Source of the DNA: a virus
Virus record (IMG/VR): IMGVR_UViG_3300021090_000062
Coordinates: 1 to 39,521 of that record
DNA length: 39,521 nt
Reading direction: 5' to 3' (one strand)
The notes under the pieces are model-generated. The model did no database searches and had not been told where the DNA came from. It was given only the letters and a program-made list of their open reading frames with translations. This document shows positions 1 through 7,737 of the stretch, one piece after another. The translations under genes and the position numbers were made by a program. Position 1 is the stretch's first letter. The number at the start of each line of letters is the position of its first letter.

Positions 1-5
1 CAATG

Positions 6-947
6 TCATGAGTGTTGTGCCAAGCGGTTACTCAGTAGCCAATTGCGTACCGGGGTAAATTCATCACGTGTAAATACTGATTCGGCGCCCTCCCATTGGT
101 TAATCCCTAATGTTTTGCCTTCGGTCAAAACGCCCTTTACCAATTCCGTGAATTGATCTAAGGTACAGGGAACAATCATTCGTGACATTGCAGGAAATGC
201 AGTATCGTGATTTGTTTCAATCCTGAGGACGGTTTCAATCTGTACAGGTTCTTGCTGCATTGGTTCTTGCGGAATTTCATCTATAACGTTTTCTTCCTCT
301 ACCTCTTGCTCTTGCACTTGCACTTTACGTTGACGAAATGCAAATGCCCCAACACCAACCAGAAAAACGCCCATTCCTACAAATACAAACATTCTTAGAA
401 TAAAATCAACCATCCAATATCTAGAATAGTTTTCTGCATTGGTCATTGCAACCATCTGTGTAGGTGCCTCTTTTGTCGCTGTCAACGCACCGGCCATCAA
501 AGCCTGTTGCTGTGGGACCTGTGTATTGATTGCAGACTGTTGTGTCTGTGTAAGTGGGATTGACGTAAACGCGGCTGTTACTGTCCAACCATATACAATC
601 ATATTTTCAGATTGCGCTTGTTGTGTGCCCTGTGCATTTGACAAAGCTATCTCATGTTCCCGTTGCTCGTGGGCACTAGTCGCCTCTACAACCAAACGAT
701 TTGCCGCGTCTGCTTCTGCCTGAGAAGTTGCTGCCTGATTCAATGCAATAGCAACCTGAGATAATGCAACTTGTGAGGTTGCATTGAAATCAATCGTAGC
801 AGTGGGTATGGGCGTTTTTGTTTGTGGAATTGTCGTAGATTGCAAAGCACGATACTCAGTAGTAACGGGGGGAGTCTCGAAACTTACATTTGCCCCACTA
901 CATGCAACCATTAAAAACGCGATAACGATGTATAAAATCTTTGTCAT
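6..947 (-). CDS. Membrane lipoprotein with C-terminal winged-helix-like domain (N-terminal part)
   Basis: The start is preceded by GAGGTTAA. The first 17 residues form a lipoprotein signal with lipobox LMVAC, placing the N-terminus outside the membrane. A Thr/Ala/Gln-rich low-complexity region (about residues 35-170) follows, then one transmembrane helix (about 178-205), an acidic Glu/Gln linker and the beginning of a compact domain that looks like a winged helix. The stop at 6-8 uses two of the seven unmatched edge bases and is probably artificial. Through the circle junction the protein continues at 39395-39280 and would be 351 residues. Such Thr/Ala/Gln-rich lipoproteins are common in Chloroflexota, which is the main host clue. 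Function unknown. Confidence 0.8.
   Translation of the reverse strand: MTKILYIVIAFLMVACSGANVSFETPPVTTEYRALQSTTIPQTKTPIPTATIDFNATSQVALSQVAIALNQAATSQAEADAANRLVVEATSAHEQREHEIALSNAQGTQQAQSENMIVYGWTVTAAFTSIPLTQTQQSAINTQVPQQQALMAGALTATKEAPTQMVAMTNAENYSRYWMVDFILRMFVFVGMGVFLVGVGAFAFRQRKVQVQEQEVEEENVIDEIPQEPMQQEPVQIETVLRIETNHDTAFPAMSRMIVPCTLDQFTELVKGVLTEGKTLGINQWEGAESVFTRDEFTPVRNWLLSNRLAQHS
8..133. repeat. Terminal direct repeat, left copy (circular closure)
   Basis: These 126 bases are identical to 39396-39521. Bases 1-7 do not match the corresponding bases before the right copy. The repeat marks overlap of the two ends of a circular or terminally redundant genome of about 39,388 bp. A reading frame runs through the junction without interruption only when the right copy is used, which supports closure. 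Confidence 0.93.
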
Positions 948-1018
948 TTAACCTCATTCAGGAAGATTGCCAGAATGACAATCACAAATTTTATTTGAAC
1001 TTTGCCGAACGGTTTGCG

Positions 1019-1321
1019 TTACTGGCTGGCGTTTTGTGCCAACTCAGTTGATTTTTCAGACGGCGTAAGCCAGTCCAGTGCAAGCTGTGTTAGCCCGCAC
1101 TCAATTGGAAAGCGACCACTACGACCATCTTTCCAAACTGTATATTCAGCGAAGCCACGCCGAACAATCGCTTCAACTGTGGGAGTACCCCAGCAGGGGC
1201 CATTCCATGAATGCCAACCATCACGCGCCCAATACCCACCAGGGAAGCGAACCAATTTATTACCGTGACGCGCCATGTGATAAATTGCAGAGATCATCTT
1301 TTTCGATAACTCAATTTTCAT
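1019..1321 (-). CDS. Hypothetical protein, 100 aa
   Basis: Small soluble protein rich in Trp and Gly in its middle (GGYWARDGWHSWNGPCWG) with a basic start. The ATG at 1321 is chosen because AGG lies 4 bases upstream. A TTG at 1369 with GGAGG 10 bases upstream would add 16 residues and overlap the 33-residue gene. It resembles short phage domains that bind nucleic acid or sense a substrate, but I do not recognise a family. Confidence 0.65.
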   Translation of the reverse strand: MKIELSKKMISAIYHMARHGNKLVRFPGGYWARDGWHSWNGPCWGTPTVEAIVRRGFAEYTVWKDGRSGRFPIECGLTQLALDWLTPSEKSTELAQNASQ

Positions 1322-1359
1322 GTGACCTACTTTCGCAAAGAGCGGGCTAACGGATTGCG

Positions 1360-1461
1360 TTACCCGCAAGGGATAACGTCCTCCACTTCCTCAGGAAATG
1401 GGTCATATATCTCGATTGCATCTATTGCATATACTTCGCCATTGTCGTAGATAATTATCAT
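1360..1461 (-). CDS. Small acidic protein, 33 aa
   Basis: The ATG overlaps the TGA of the preceding gene (ATGA), as at most gene junctions here, which is the main support. The product is acidic, beginning MIIIYDNGEVYAIDAIEIYD. Function unknown. Confidence 0.55.
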   Translation of the reverse strand: MIIIYDNGEVYAIDAIEIYDPFPEEVEDVIPCG

Positions 1462-1640
1462 TTCAATTCATCTTTTTTTACTTTTTGTAATGCTTGAATT
1501 AATTTGTTTAATTCTTCTGGTTCAACAATTATAAAATTTTCTTCCTCTTCGTCACGTTGTGTAATATAAACGCAAGAAAAAGAGCCGTCTACATCATATG
1601 CTGTTTCAATATCCAAATATTTTGATATTTTTATTTTCAT
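1458..1640 (-). CDS. Hypothetical protein, 60 aa
   Basis: Starts in an ATGA overlap with the primase gene, with AGGAG 7 bases upstream. It has a short beta-rich N-terminal half, an acidic EEEEN stretch and a Lys-rich C-terminal helix. Its position downstream of the primase suggests a replication-linked accessory role, but nothing in the sequence identifies one. Confidence 0.7.
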   Translation of the reverse strand: MKIKISKYLDIETAYDVDGSFSCVYITQRDEEEENFIIVEPEELNKLIQALQKVKKDELK

Positions 1641-2542
1641 ATTAATACTCCTGTTGTCCGCGCCAATGCAGTAACAGCCATTGACTCAGACATATTATTC
1701 ATTCTTGCATACAAATTTATTGCATCAAGTGGCTTCATACCGCATACTTGACACCCATACAATTGCCGGCGCGTGTCAATCCATGCAGAGGGTTTATTGT
1801 CATCATGGAAAATACACTTACAAGCTAACCAACGTCCATCACCAGAAGTTTTATACGCATCTGGAAATAACGCCTCAATTCGCACAGACTGCTTAACTTT
1901 AGTAATTAGGTCAATATCTGTAACTTGTTGTGAAGCCGCCGCAAAGGGGTCATACTCAGTATCCTGGGGGGCTACCTCAAACTTACCCTCTATTTTCCCC
2001 ACAGAAACGCTAGGAGCTACACAAGGAAACAACTCCAATGGCAATATCGTTTCCAAATCCCACACCACAGGAAAAACTATATCGGTATTCATTGCCGTAT
2101 AAATCGCGCCACTTGGATGCGTGGATCCTGGTCCCACACAATAGCCGTGATATTTCACATCTACGCCATGGCGCTTTTGGTTATTGCCGCCAGTCGGCAT
2201 TGTCACATACACATGTGCACCGCGGGCAGTTTGGACCATGAATGGCATTGGTAAAACTTCCACGTGTTTATTTAACGTTGCGTAGTAGTCAAGCCACATT
2301 GCAAATGCATGCATGTCATCAAAGTCTAAGATAGCCAGGTTATTCCACCCAGCAATGACACCATAATTTTGCCAACCAGAATAAAGCCAATTGGTAACTT
2401 GGTACTCAGTAGCCAATGTTGTCTTATAAAGCTCCCACGTCCCACCCATCAGATTAGACGCTGGTTCCTTGCCACGATGCCGCAAGGGGATCACTGCAAT
2501 TCCCATTTTTACGAAAAGCTGTGCAAAAGCTAGTTTGTCCAT
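1637..2542 (-). CDS. Bifunctional primase-polymerase (AEP) with CHC2-type zinc finger
   Basis: A 301-residue protein. Residues 1-160 match the prim-pol (archaeo-eukaryotic primase) pattern: D73-F-D75 as the metal-binding pair, HVYV near 110, and the VDVKYHG..YCVGPGSTHPSG block around 127-145 typical of this family. A second module at about 235-300 has Cys241/Cys243, His246, Cys264 and Cys267 in the order expected of a CHC2 zinc finger, usually found in DnaG primases. It should prime and extend DNA together with the SF3 helicase encoded just upstream (2718-4073). The RBS is CTGGAG, 8 bases before the ATG. Fusion of the two primase-type modules is the notable point. Confidence 0.88.
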   Translation of the reverse strand: MDKLAFAQLFVKMGIAVIPLRHRGKEPASNLMGGTWELYKTTLATEYQVTNWLYSGWQNYGVIAGWNNLAILDFDDMHAFAMWLDYYATLNKHVEVLPMPFMVQTARGAHVYVTMPTGGNNQKRHGVDVKYHGYCVGPGSTHPSGAIYTAMNTDIVFPVVWDLETILPLELFPCVAPSVSVGKIEGKFEVAPQDTEYDPFAAASQQVTDIDLITKVKQSVRIEALFPDAYKTSGDGRWLACKCIFHDDNKPSAWIDTRRQLYGCQVCGMKPLDAINLYARMNNMSESMAVTALARTTGVLI

Positions 2543-2554
2543 ATTTTGTACTCC

Positions 2555-2708
2555 AGTTGTCTAACAGAATGTTTATGCGAAGTTGTCTGACAAATTAGTA
2601 GTGATAGTGGTGATACTGGTGAGACTTACGACATCCTTAATACCTTTTAAATCTTTTTTAGCCTCGCGATAGGTAAAAAGGGTTAAGGATAGGCTAAGCC
2701 TCACCAGT
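2555..2708 (-). other. Repeat-rich intergenic hairpin between helicase and primase; possible replication origin or structured leader
   Basis: This gap holds direct repeats AGTTGTCTRACA at 2555-2566 and 2581-2592, GTGATA/TGGTGA repeats at 2601-2623, and a long imperfect hairpin. In the hairpin, 2615-2628 pairs with 2695-2708 (14 positions, one mismatch), 2633-2640 with 2683-2690 (8 bp) and 2643-2648 with 2676-2681. No convincing gene lies here. Iterons plus an inverted repeat next to primase and helicase fit an origin, but a structured leader for the primase is equally possible. Confidence 0.5.
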
Positions 2709-2717
2709 CTCATTAAT

Positions 2718-4073
2718 TTATGGCACATTAGAGGCACTTGTCCAAACCGAAATTTCAACGCCTTGCCAGAATCTGCGACCACTTATAACAATTCTTTGAA
2801 AGCCTAATCGTTGCCATTCATCTGCCATACGAGTGCTGCTCAATGCTTTATGACCATTTTTAAAACACCAATCTTTATATTCATTGTATAAATCTTGTGC
2901 CCCAGTACGACACAGGTTATCCAATAAATTAATTACTGCGCCAATATCATCAAGGAACATTTTAGGAATATCGTTATGTGCCTGAAAATCTTTCGTTGCG
3001 TCTTGTATAGATTGAGGTACTAAAAACTTACCACGTTTACGAAGTCGGTCTAATCCTTCAAGTGCCCAGTTCAAAATACCAGCGCCTTCGGTTTTAATAC
3101 ACTCTTTCAGTTCAATACTTTTTTGATTTTCAGGAAGAGATGGAAATTTAATAACCTTCACGCGACGCATAATTCCATCATTAGCACTACTAACACGAGG
3201 CAAATCATTCATAGCCCAAATAATCTTTGCAATGGGAAGAATTTCTATTGCGTCATAGTATTTGCGTTCTACTGTAATAGTTTCACCGCTGATAATTTCA
3301 TTCACAATATAACTGGCAGTAATAAAACTTTCCGGCTGTTCAGCAGAATAAATTAATGTCTTTCCTGGTAAATTGCAAAGAGCAAATTTGGAACGTTCAA
3401 TATCTGTCAACCCAAGTTTCGCGGATCTTGACCCAAGCATTGCCTTAAATCCTTCAAGAATGGTTGATTTTCCACTTCCAGGAACCCCCTGAAGCCACAC
3501 AGCGATTTCATGACTTGTATCAGGAGTGAGAGAATATCCAGCAAACTCCTGCAAGAATTGTGATTCCTTTTGAATTCGTTGAAGTGCTTTTTTGAATTCA
3601 GGGCAGTCGGCAAATGGATCATAATCAAATGGCAGTTGTGATGTGAAATAAACACTTGGCGTATGAGGTAAAAGGCTTTTAGTTGGTATGTGAAGTACAC
3701 CATTCTTACATGGGATATATTCAGTGTTTGCATCCCATAGCACTAAAGGAATAACAATATCAACTCTTGCAAGTTCCATTACACTATCAACCAAGCTTGC
3801 AGAATTTCTAACACCCTCAGATTTTGCTTGATCGACAATATGTTTGATTTCCCGTTTGATTATGTCTCTTTCAATCACTGGATATATTCCATTGATATAT
3901 CTGCGCCATTCGCCCATACCATAAACAGTATGCCGGTTTCGCATCAACCAACGCGCGGCAAGCTGGGAATGATCAGGAGCGTTTGAACGGCTTCCCGGTT
4001 GGACCGCTGGTGGAATAGGCGCGGGGATTGCATCGTCATCAGGCGGAGGAGTGTATTGAGGATCAGCCATCAT
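2718..4073 (-). CDS. P4/D5-type superfamily 3 helicase
   Basis: A 451-residue protein. A Pro-rich N-terminus is followed by the D5-N-like region (CKNGVLHIPTKSLLPHTP around 122-139), then Walker A GVPGSGKST at 196-204, an acidic Walker B-like segment and the sensor-type IIWAMNDLPR motif typical of phage/plasmid SF3 helicases. The C-terminal 80 residues look like a winged-helix DNA-binding end. It would unwind the origin and work with the prim-pol of the next gene. The ATG overlaps the upstream stop (TAATG); a second ATG follows directly. Confidence 0.88.
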   Translation of the reverse strand: MMADPQYTPPPDDDAIPAPIPPAVQPGSRSNAPDHSQLAARWLMRNRHTVYGMGEWRRYINGIYPVIERDIIKREIKHIVDQAKSEGVRNSASLVDSVMELARVDIVIPLVLWDANTEYIPCKNGVLHIPTKSLLPHTPSVYFTSQLPFDYDPFADCPEFKKALQRIQKESQFLQEFAGYSLTPDTSHEIAVWLQGVPGSGKSTILEGFKAMLGSRSAKLGLTDIERSKFALCNLPGKTLIYSAEQPESFITASYIVNEIISGETITVERKYYDAIEILPIAKIIWAMNDLPRVSSANDGIMRRVKVIKFPSLPENQKSIELKECIKTEGAGILNWALEGLDRLRKRGKFLVPQSIQDATKDFQAHNDIPKMFLDDIGAVINLLDNLCRTGAQDLYNEYKDWCFKNGHKALSSTRMADEWQRLGFQRIVISGRRFWQGVEISVWTSASNVP

Positions 4074-4606
4074 TATTTGCCTTCAAGAATAAAAACTTCT
4101 GTTTCTGGTATGTCATTCAAAACATCTTGAATAGAAACTAACCTACATTCTGTATGATTGAATTGATCTGAAACCCATACGGGATACCGCGCGAATCTAT
4201 TATTTTCAAAAAACCAGTTTTGTAGTTTTTTGAAGGGCATAAGATAGCCTAACGCACTAATTCCATCTGACAATGTTAAACAATAAAACAAGAAATCGCA
4301 TTGACCATAAGCCATCCAACCCGGTCTTTCGTATCCCTTATTCGTGCATGACCAAAATTCCAAGCAGATTTTTTCATACAGATACCCAGGCCAGCGTACT
4401 ATTTTTTCCTCGATAGTTATGATGTTATTTCCCTCTTTTTGCAAGATAGTATCAATGGCCTCTTTTTGAAGTCTCTCAGAGAGTTTTCCTTTATCCATGA
4501 AAACGAATCGACTCTCGTGTCCAAATTTCTGATAAAAGGGTTTTAGCATTTCATCCCTTCTTCTTCTTTGATAGTCATCATCTGTTTTTGCATGACCATG
4601 TATCAT
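4073..4606 (-). CDS. Possible PD-(D/E)XK nuclease-like protein, 177 aa
   Basis: The ATG at 4606 overlaps the methyltransferase stop (ATGA) with GGGGGA 7 bases upstream; a longer start would intrude into that gene. Residues around Asp52 and I-E-E-K at 65-68, followed by Glu83 and a W-x3-Gly-Gln-x-Asp-F segment near 97-105, follow the Asp...Glu-x-Lys order of PD-(D/E)XK nucleases. Its overlap with an adenine methyltransferase is suggestive of a paired role, but whether it cuts DNA is untested and the assignment is tentative. Confidence 0.5.
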   Translation of the reverse strand: MIHGHAKTDDDYQRRRRDEMLKPFYQKFGHESRFVFMDKGKLSERLQKEAIDTILQKEGNNIITIEEKIVRWPGYLYEKICLEFWSCTNKGYERPGWMAYGQCDFLFYCLTLSDGISALGYLMPFKKLQNWFFENNRFARYPVWVSDQFNHTECRLVSIQDVLNDIPETEVFILEGK

Positions 4607-5694
4607 GATTGATTCCCCCATGCGTCCCAACCTTTGCGCTGGTTTCTAGCAAATAATTCAACCCTTTCAAGCTCTGGGTACATGCGTTCTATTATTTCGT
4701 AGACACATTCGGGTTTTACGCTGTGACCTGTTCGGGGTGCTTCAATAACCGAATCTGGTTTATTTTCTGGTGTTGGAATATCGCCACGAACACCAATAAA
4801 TAAATACTCATGTCTATTTCTAACCCAGTGACCGGGGCCAATGGAAGGTTTTACCCATACCATGCTTGTGCGATATTCGAATCCCCAAGCATCAAGAACC
4901 TGTATTCCTTTTTTTAACATGGGGGTTGTCGCCCAAAGGAAAATCACTGCATTTTCTGAGCAAATAGCATTTATCGGGATTTCACAAATCTTATCAATCG
5001 ACATGGTTGGATATTGATTTTCGATTTTTCGGCTATCGCTTATTGGATGTTCATATTGCCAAGGGGGATCGGCAAGAATGACGCTGTATTTTTTCCCTTT
5101 TTTGTCAAGCGGTTTATTGCCTTGTGATATTTTCTCTATCTTTGCCTCGCGTGTGAAACGCCGCCCATATTGCGAGACAGCCAATTTCCCGTTGTTGATA
5201 TTTTCAATAATGGTAACTGGCGCAATTTCGTAAATACGCTTTGCGCTTGCTACAAGTCGGGGAGAAACGTTCATCATTTTTGCGGCTTGTGCTTGTGATA
5301 GTGGTTTTGCTTCCCATGCGTTTATATCTTCTATGGGACTACCCCCGATATGCAAATTTGCAGAACGGTTTTGTTTTAGTGTGTCTGTGCGTTTCATATT
5401 TGCCAACTTTGCTGCTATCATTGCCCTCTGACTTTCGTTTAAATGACGGCGATGTAAATTGTGGCGCAATACAAACTCTAGCGGATCACTACCATGATTG
5501 AGAGTAATAAAAACAGGCTCAACTTTTGCCGCTTGTGCGGCTTTGTATCGGTTTCGTCCGTCTAGTATCTTATCTTCATACATCACAATTGGTGAGGACG
5601 TGTCATAGCCATTTACGCACATGTCCTCAACAAGTAAATTCAATTCCGCTTCACTCATCATTGGAAATAAATTAGCTAATTCATGAAATTCCAT
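4603..5694 (-). CDS. ParB-like domain fused to MT-A70 adenine-N6 methyltransferase
   Basis: A 363-residue protein. Residues 1-100 form a ParB/sulfiredoxin-type domain with ILDGRNRYKAA at 43-53, and a helix-turn-helix-like segment (PLSQAQAAKMMNVSPRLVAS) lies at 131-150. The C-terminal half carries ADPPW at 208-212, the catalytic motif of MT-A70 N6-adenine methyltransferases, and AVIFLWATTPML further on. It should methylate adenine in DNA, with the N-terminal part giving sequence recognition. It is preceded by a structured leader/small RNA and overlaps a nuclease-like gene. It may protect phage DNA from host restriction or mark specific sites. Confidence 0.9.
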   Translation of the reverse strand: MEFHELANLFPMMSEAELNLLVEDMCVNGYDTSSPIVMYEDKILDGRNRYKAAQAAKVEPVFITLNHGSDPLEFVLRHNLHRRHLNESQRAMIAAKLANMKRTDTLKQNRSANLHIGGSPIEDINAWEAKPLSQAQAAKMMNVSPRLVASAKRIYEIAPVTIIENINNGKLAVSQYGRRFTREAKIEKISQGNKPLDKKGKKYSVILADPPWQYEHPISDSRKIENQYPTMSIDKICEIPINAICSENAVIFLWATTPMLKKGIQVLDAWGFEYRTSMVWVKPSIGPGHWVRNRHEYLFIGVRGDIPTPENKPDSVIEAPRTGHSVKPECVYEIIERMYPELERVELFARNQRKGWDAWGNQS

Positions 5695-5720
5695 TATTTT
5701 CCTCTATATCAGTTTCAACG

Positions 5721-5826
5721 CAAAAAGCCGACTCCCTGTTTTTCTAGGTGCTTGTCACAGTCACGCAGGATTAACAGAGAATCGGCTATTTGACTAGAAA
5801 ACAAAAATCCCGCGAATGACTGTGAC
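5721..5826 (-). ncRNA. Candidate small RNA or attenuator with crossing stems and intrinsic terminator
   Basis: The predicted transcript starts near 5826, just below a promoter. Its first bases (5826-5817 then 5814-5806) pair with 5763-5754 and 5772-5764, giving 19 bp with a 2-base bulge. The loop of that stem holds 5787-5773, which pairs with 5740-5726 over 15 bp and is followed by a U-run: an intrinsic terminator with a long loop. A further 8-bp match joins 5801-5794 with 5747-5740. Two C-A mismatches in plus-strand sense become G-U pairs in minus-strand RNA, favouring leftward transcription. The methyltransferase gene begins 27 bases after the terminator. Confidence 0.6.
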
Positions 5827-5832
5827 GACTGC

Positions 5833-5861
5833 ATTTTATCACACATCTACGATGTTAGCAA
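5833..5861 (-). promoter_or_regulatory. Sigma70-type promoter for the small RNA/methyltransferase leader
   Basis: On the minus strand TTGCTA (5861-5856) and TAAAAT (5838-5833) are separated by 17 bases. It overlaps the end of the vWA gene and would start transcription near 5826. Confidence 0.6.
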
Positions 5862-6413
5862 AAGTTTTTGCACACTGCTTGCAAGCTCTTTGACACGGTC
5901 AGCGGTTACAGTCTGGCCGCCACTGGCATTGGCAAGGCGCTTTAGAAATTCCTGCCCGCTACCGCCGTCGGGTCCAACGAAGATGGTGTCAATGTGATTT
6001 TTATATGTCTTAGCAATTGCAAGAGCCTCACCCTCGCTATCCGGTTCACCGTCTGAGATAACAATAAATCTCATGCCACTTGTAAGATCACCCATTTTTG
6101 CAAATTTCAAGGCTTTGGCAAGGTCTGTCATACTGCCAAAATCAAATGGAATTCCACTGGGACAAAATTGCACATCATCTGAGAAACTCAGTAGGGCTAT
6201 CTTGCCTGGTAAACTCGCTTGCAATTGTTTGAGTTCGTCGCAAGCCACGTCATAGCGAGATTTGCCCTCGCGTGAGTCATTTGCGTGCATCGACCCAGAG
6301 GTATCACATAAAATTATTGCATCTGCATTGATAAAACTCTCTGCAATGGATTTACCGTTTTGTTGTGCAACGGCATTTAGCGAACCAGGTACTATTGCGT
6401 TTTGATTGCTCAT
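5847..6413 (-). CDS. von Willebrand factor A domain protein with intact MIDAS
   Basis: 188 residues. The start at 6413 overlaps the preceding stop (ATGA) and has GGAGG at good spacing. Almost the whole protein is a vWA domain: DTSGSM at 37-42 is the D-x-S-x-S metal-ion-dependent adhesion motif, and VISDGEPDS further on supplies the second conserved Asp. Such phage proteins are cytoplasmic (no signal or membrane segment here) and probably bind a partner through a metal ion. The partner is unknown; neighbours are a DUF4326 protein and a methyltransferase. Confidence 0.85.
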   Translation of the reverse strand: MSNQNAIVPGSLNAVAQQNGKSIAESFINADAIILCDTSGSMHANDSREGKSRYDVACDELKQLQASLPGKIALLSFSDDVQFCPSGIPFDFGSMTDLAKALKFAKMGDLTSGMRFIVISDGEPDSEGEALAIAKTYKNHIDTIFVGPDGGSGQEFLKRLANASGGQTVTADRVKELASSVQKLLLTS

Positions 6414-6709
6414 AACGCCTCCAAATATCCAAGCCATATATCACCGTGACAAAATTCATCGGGTTTGCACCAGCAAGCCAGGTGTTTAATGTCATCGCGC
6501 TTGCACTGTTCAATAAACTCTATCCGTAATGGATACTGTTCGGGCTTATACAGCCAATCACGAAATAGCTTTACCACGCGGTAGTTATTTTCGCTTGCAT
6601 ATTTTTTCTTGAACGGATTGCCAAATTGCGAGGGCCGGGTAATACAAAGTGTATTAGGCGGTAATTTTGCGCCTTTCTCGCGGGAACGTTGAATTCTGTC
6701 AATTTTCAT
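6410..6709 (-). CDS. DUF4326 domain protein
   Basis: 99 residues covering the whole DUF4326 pattern: RIQRSR near the start, KLPPNT, RPSQFGNPF in the middle, and the Cys/His motif ACWCKPDEFCHGD near the end. The family is common in phage and bacterial genomes; its function is not established, though the conserved Cys/His end suggests metal or nucleotide binding. It overlaps its neighbours on both sides, so it is part of the early operon. Confidence 0.85.
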   Translation of the reverse strand: MKIDRIQRSREKGAKLPPNTLCITRPSQFGNPFKKKYASENNYRVVKLFRDWLYKPEQYPLRIEFIEQCKRDDIKHLACWCKPDEFCHGDIWLGYLEAL

Positions 6710-6899
6710 GTTTCTCCTCTTGTTTTTCTTGCCATTCTGAATTTAGAAAATATAAACAGCCAACTTTTGAATCGCGCCATTGATAGAACCAAGCAGATAG
6801 ATACTGAGTACTCATCTGTCTTGCATCAATTTCATTAGCTACAAACGCCTGTAATTTTTGGTCGGGTAACTCACGGGGGTTAGTAATGACGGTCATCAT
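6699..6899 (-). CDS. Hypothetical protein, 66 aa
   Basis: The ATG at 6899 overlaps the stop of the J-domain gene and has GGAGG 7 bases upstream. The protein is helical in character, with a Trp/Tyr-rich core (YLSAWFYQW) and a charged Glu/Lys tail. It carries one TACT[C/G]AGTA site (6802-6810), read as Thr-Gln-Tyr. No family recognised. Confidence 0.7.
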   Translation of the reverse strand: MMTVITNPRELPDQKLQAFVANEIDARQMSTQYLSAWFYQWRDSKVGCLYFLNSEWQEKQEEKHEN

Positions 6900-7720
6900 G
6901 CCCACACCTCCTGAAACTTATCCGCGCCCTTCGGCCATGACACAACCAAAATGCGCCCGTTATTATCTCGAATATCTTCCCACGCGAATATCTTAGACAC
7001 TTGAAAAACACCAAGAATTTCTATACCCTCGCACATGATTAAGCCAGAACGAAGAGGACTTCTGTAGCCATCTGCAAGCACGTTATATACACTATTTTTG
7101 CTTGGCGCATTTCGTAAACTCATTTCAAACGCCAAGCCAGCATCATATTTTTCACGGTTCTTGGTCAAAACTTCATATGCATGTTGAATTGCCATAAATT
7201 GATCCTGTGCATTCGCCTCTTTACAGCGATCTGGGTGCCAGATAATTGCCATTCTTCGATAGCCCGTTTTGATTTCTTCATCGGCCGCGTCCCTATGGAT
7301 ACTGAGTACCGAATACAGCGTCGGTTGTTCATCTGGATGCATTGGCGCATCAAACCATTTGCACAGTACAGATTCAAAAAATACAACATTCCAACCATCT
7401 TTGTACCAGCCGTAAGCAGAACGTTCATCACTGCCACGGTCTTTGGTTGTACCAATGTAACGAACGTCAATAATTGCTTGTTTGATTACTGGCTTTGACT
7501 TGGCAACATCTGGCACAAATGGCAACTCGCCAAAATATTTATGACACAAGTTCTGGATTTTCGCCGCCTTACTGGGTGCGACTCGCCATACTCGTTTTGT
7601 TGGGTCATATCGTCTGTCTGATACTGGTACGGATGATTTCAAGTCCGCCACCATGCCGGCGTCATACGGAAAGGATAAAACGAGTTCATTGCCGTCTTGG
7701 ATGATTGAGCATTTAGACAT
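6896..7720 (-). CDS. J-domain protein with HARP-like N-terminal domain
   Basis: 274 residues. The start at 7720 has AAGGA upstream; the frame stays open further up, but only through the GC-rich structured non-coding region. Residues 1-55 resemble the short N-terminal domain of SNF2-type annealing helicases (FPYD...LK..P..RRYDPTKRVWRV). Residues about 134-196 are a J domain with the HPD triad at 162-164. A J domain recruits and activates Hsp70, so the protein may hand phage replication proteins to host DnaK, as lambda P and cellular DnaJ do in other phages. Confidence 0.82.
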   Translation of the reverse strand: MSKCSIIQDGNELVLSFPYDAGMVADLKSSVPVSDRRYDPTKRVWRVAPSKAAKIQNLCHKYFGELPFVPDVAKSKPVIKQAIIDVRYIGTTKDRGSDERSAYGWYKDGWNVVFFESVLCKWFDAPMHPDEQPTLYSVLSIHRDAADEEIKTGYRRMAIIWHPDRCKEANAQDQFMAIQHAYEVLTKNREKYDAGLAFEMSLRNAPSKNSVYNVLADGYRSPLRSGLIMCEGIEILGVFQVSKIFAWEDIRDNNGRILVVSWPKGADKFQEVWA

Positions 7721-7737
7721 AATTTTATTTTCCTTTT

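Noticed and set aside
2573-2782. 69-codon minus-strand frame between helicase and primase
   Set aside because: It overlaps the helicase C-terminus in another frame and its sequence is explained by the repeats and hairpin.
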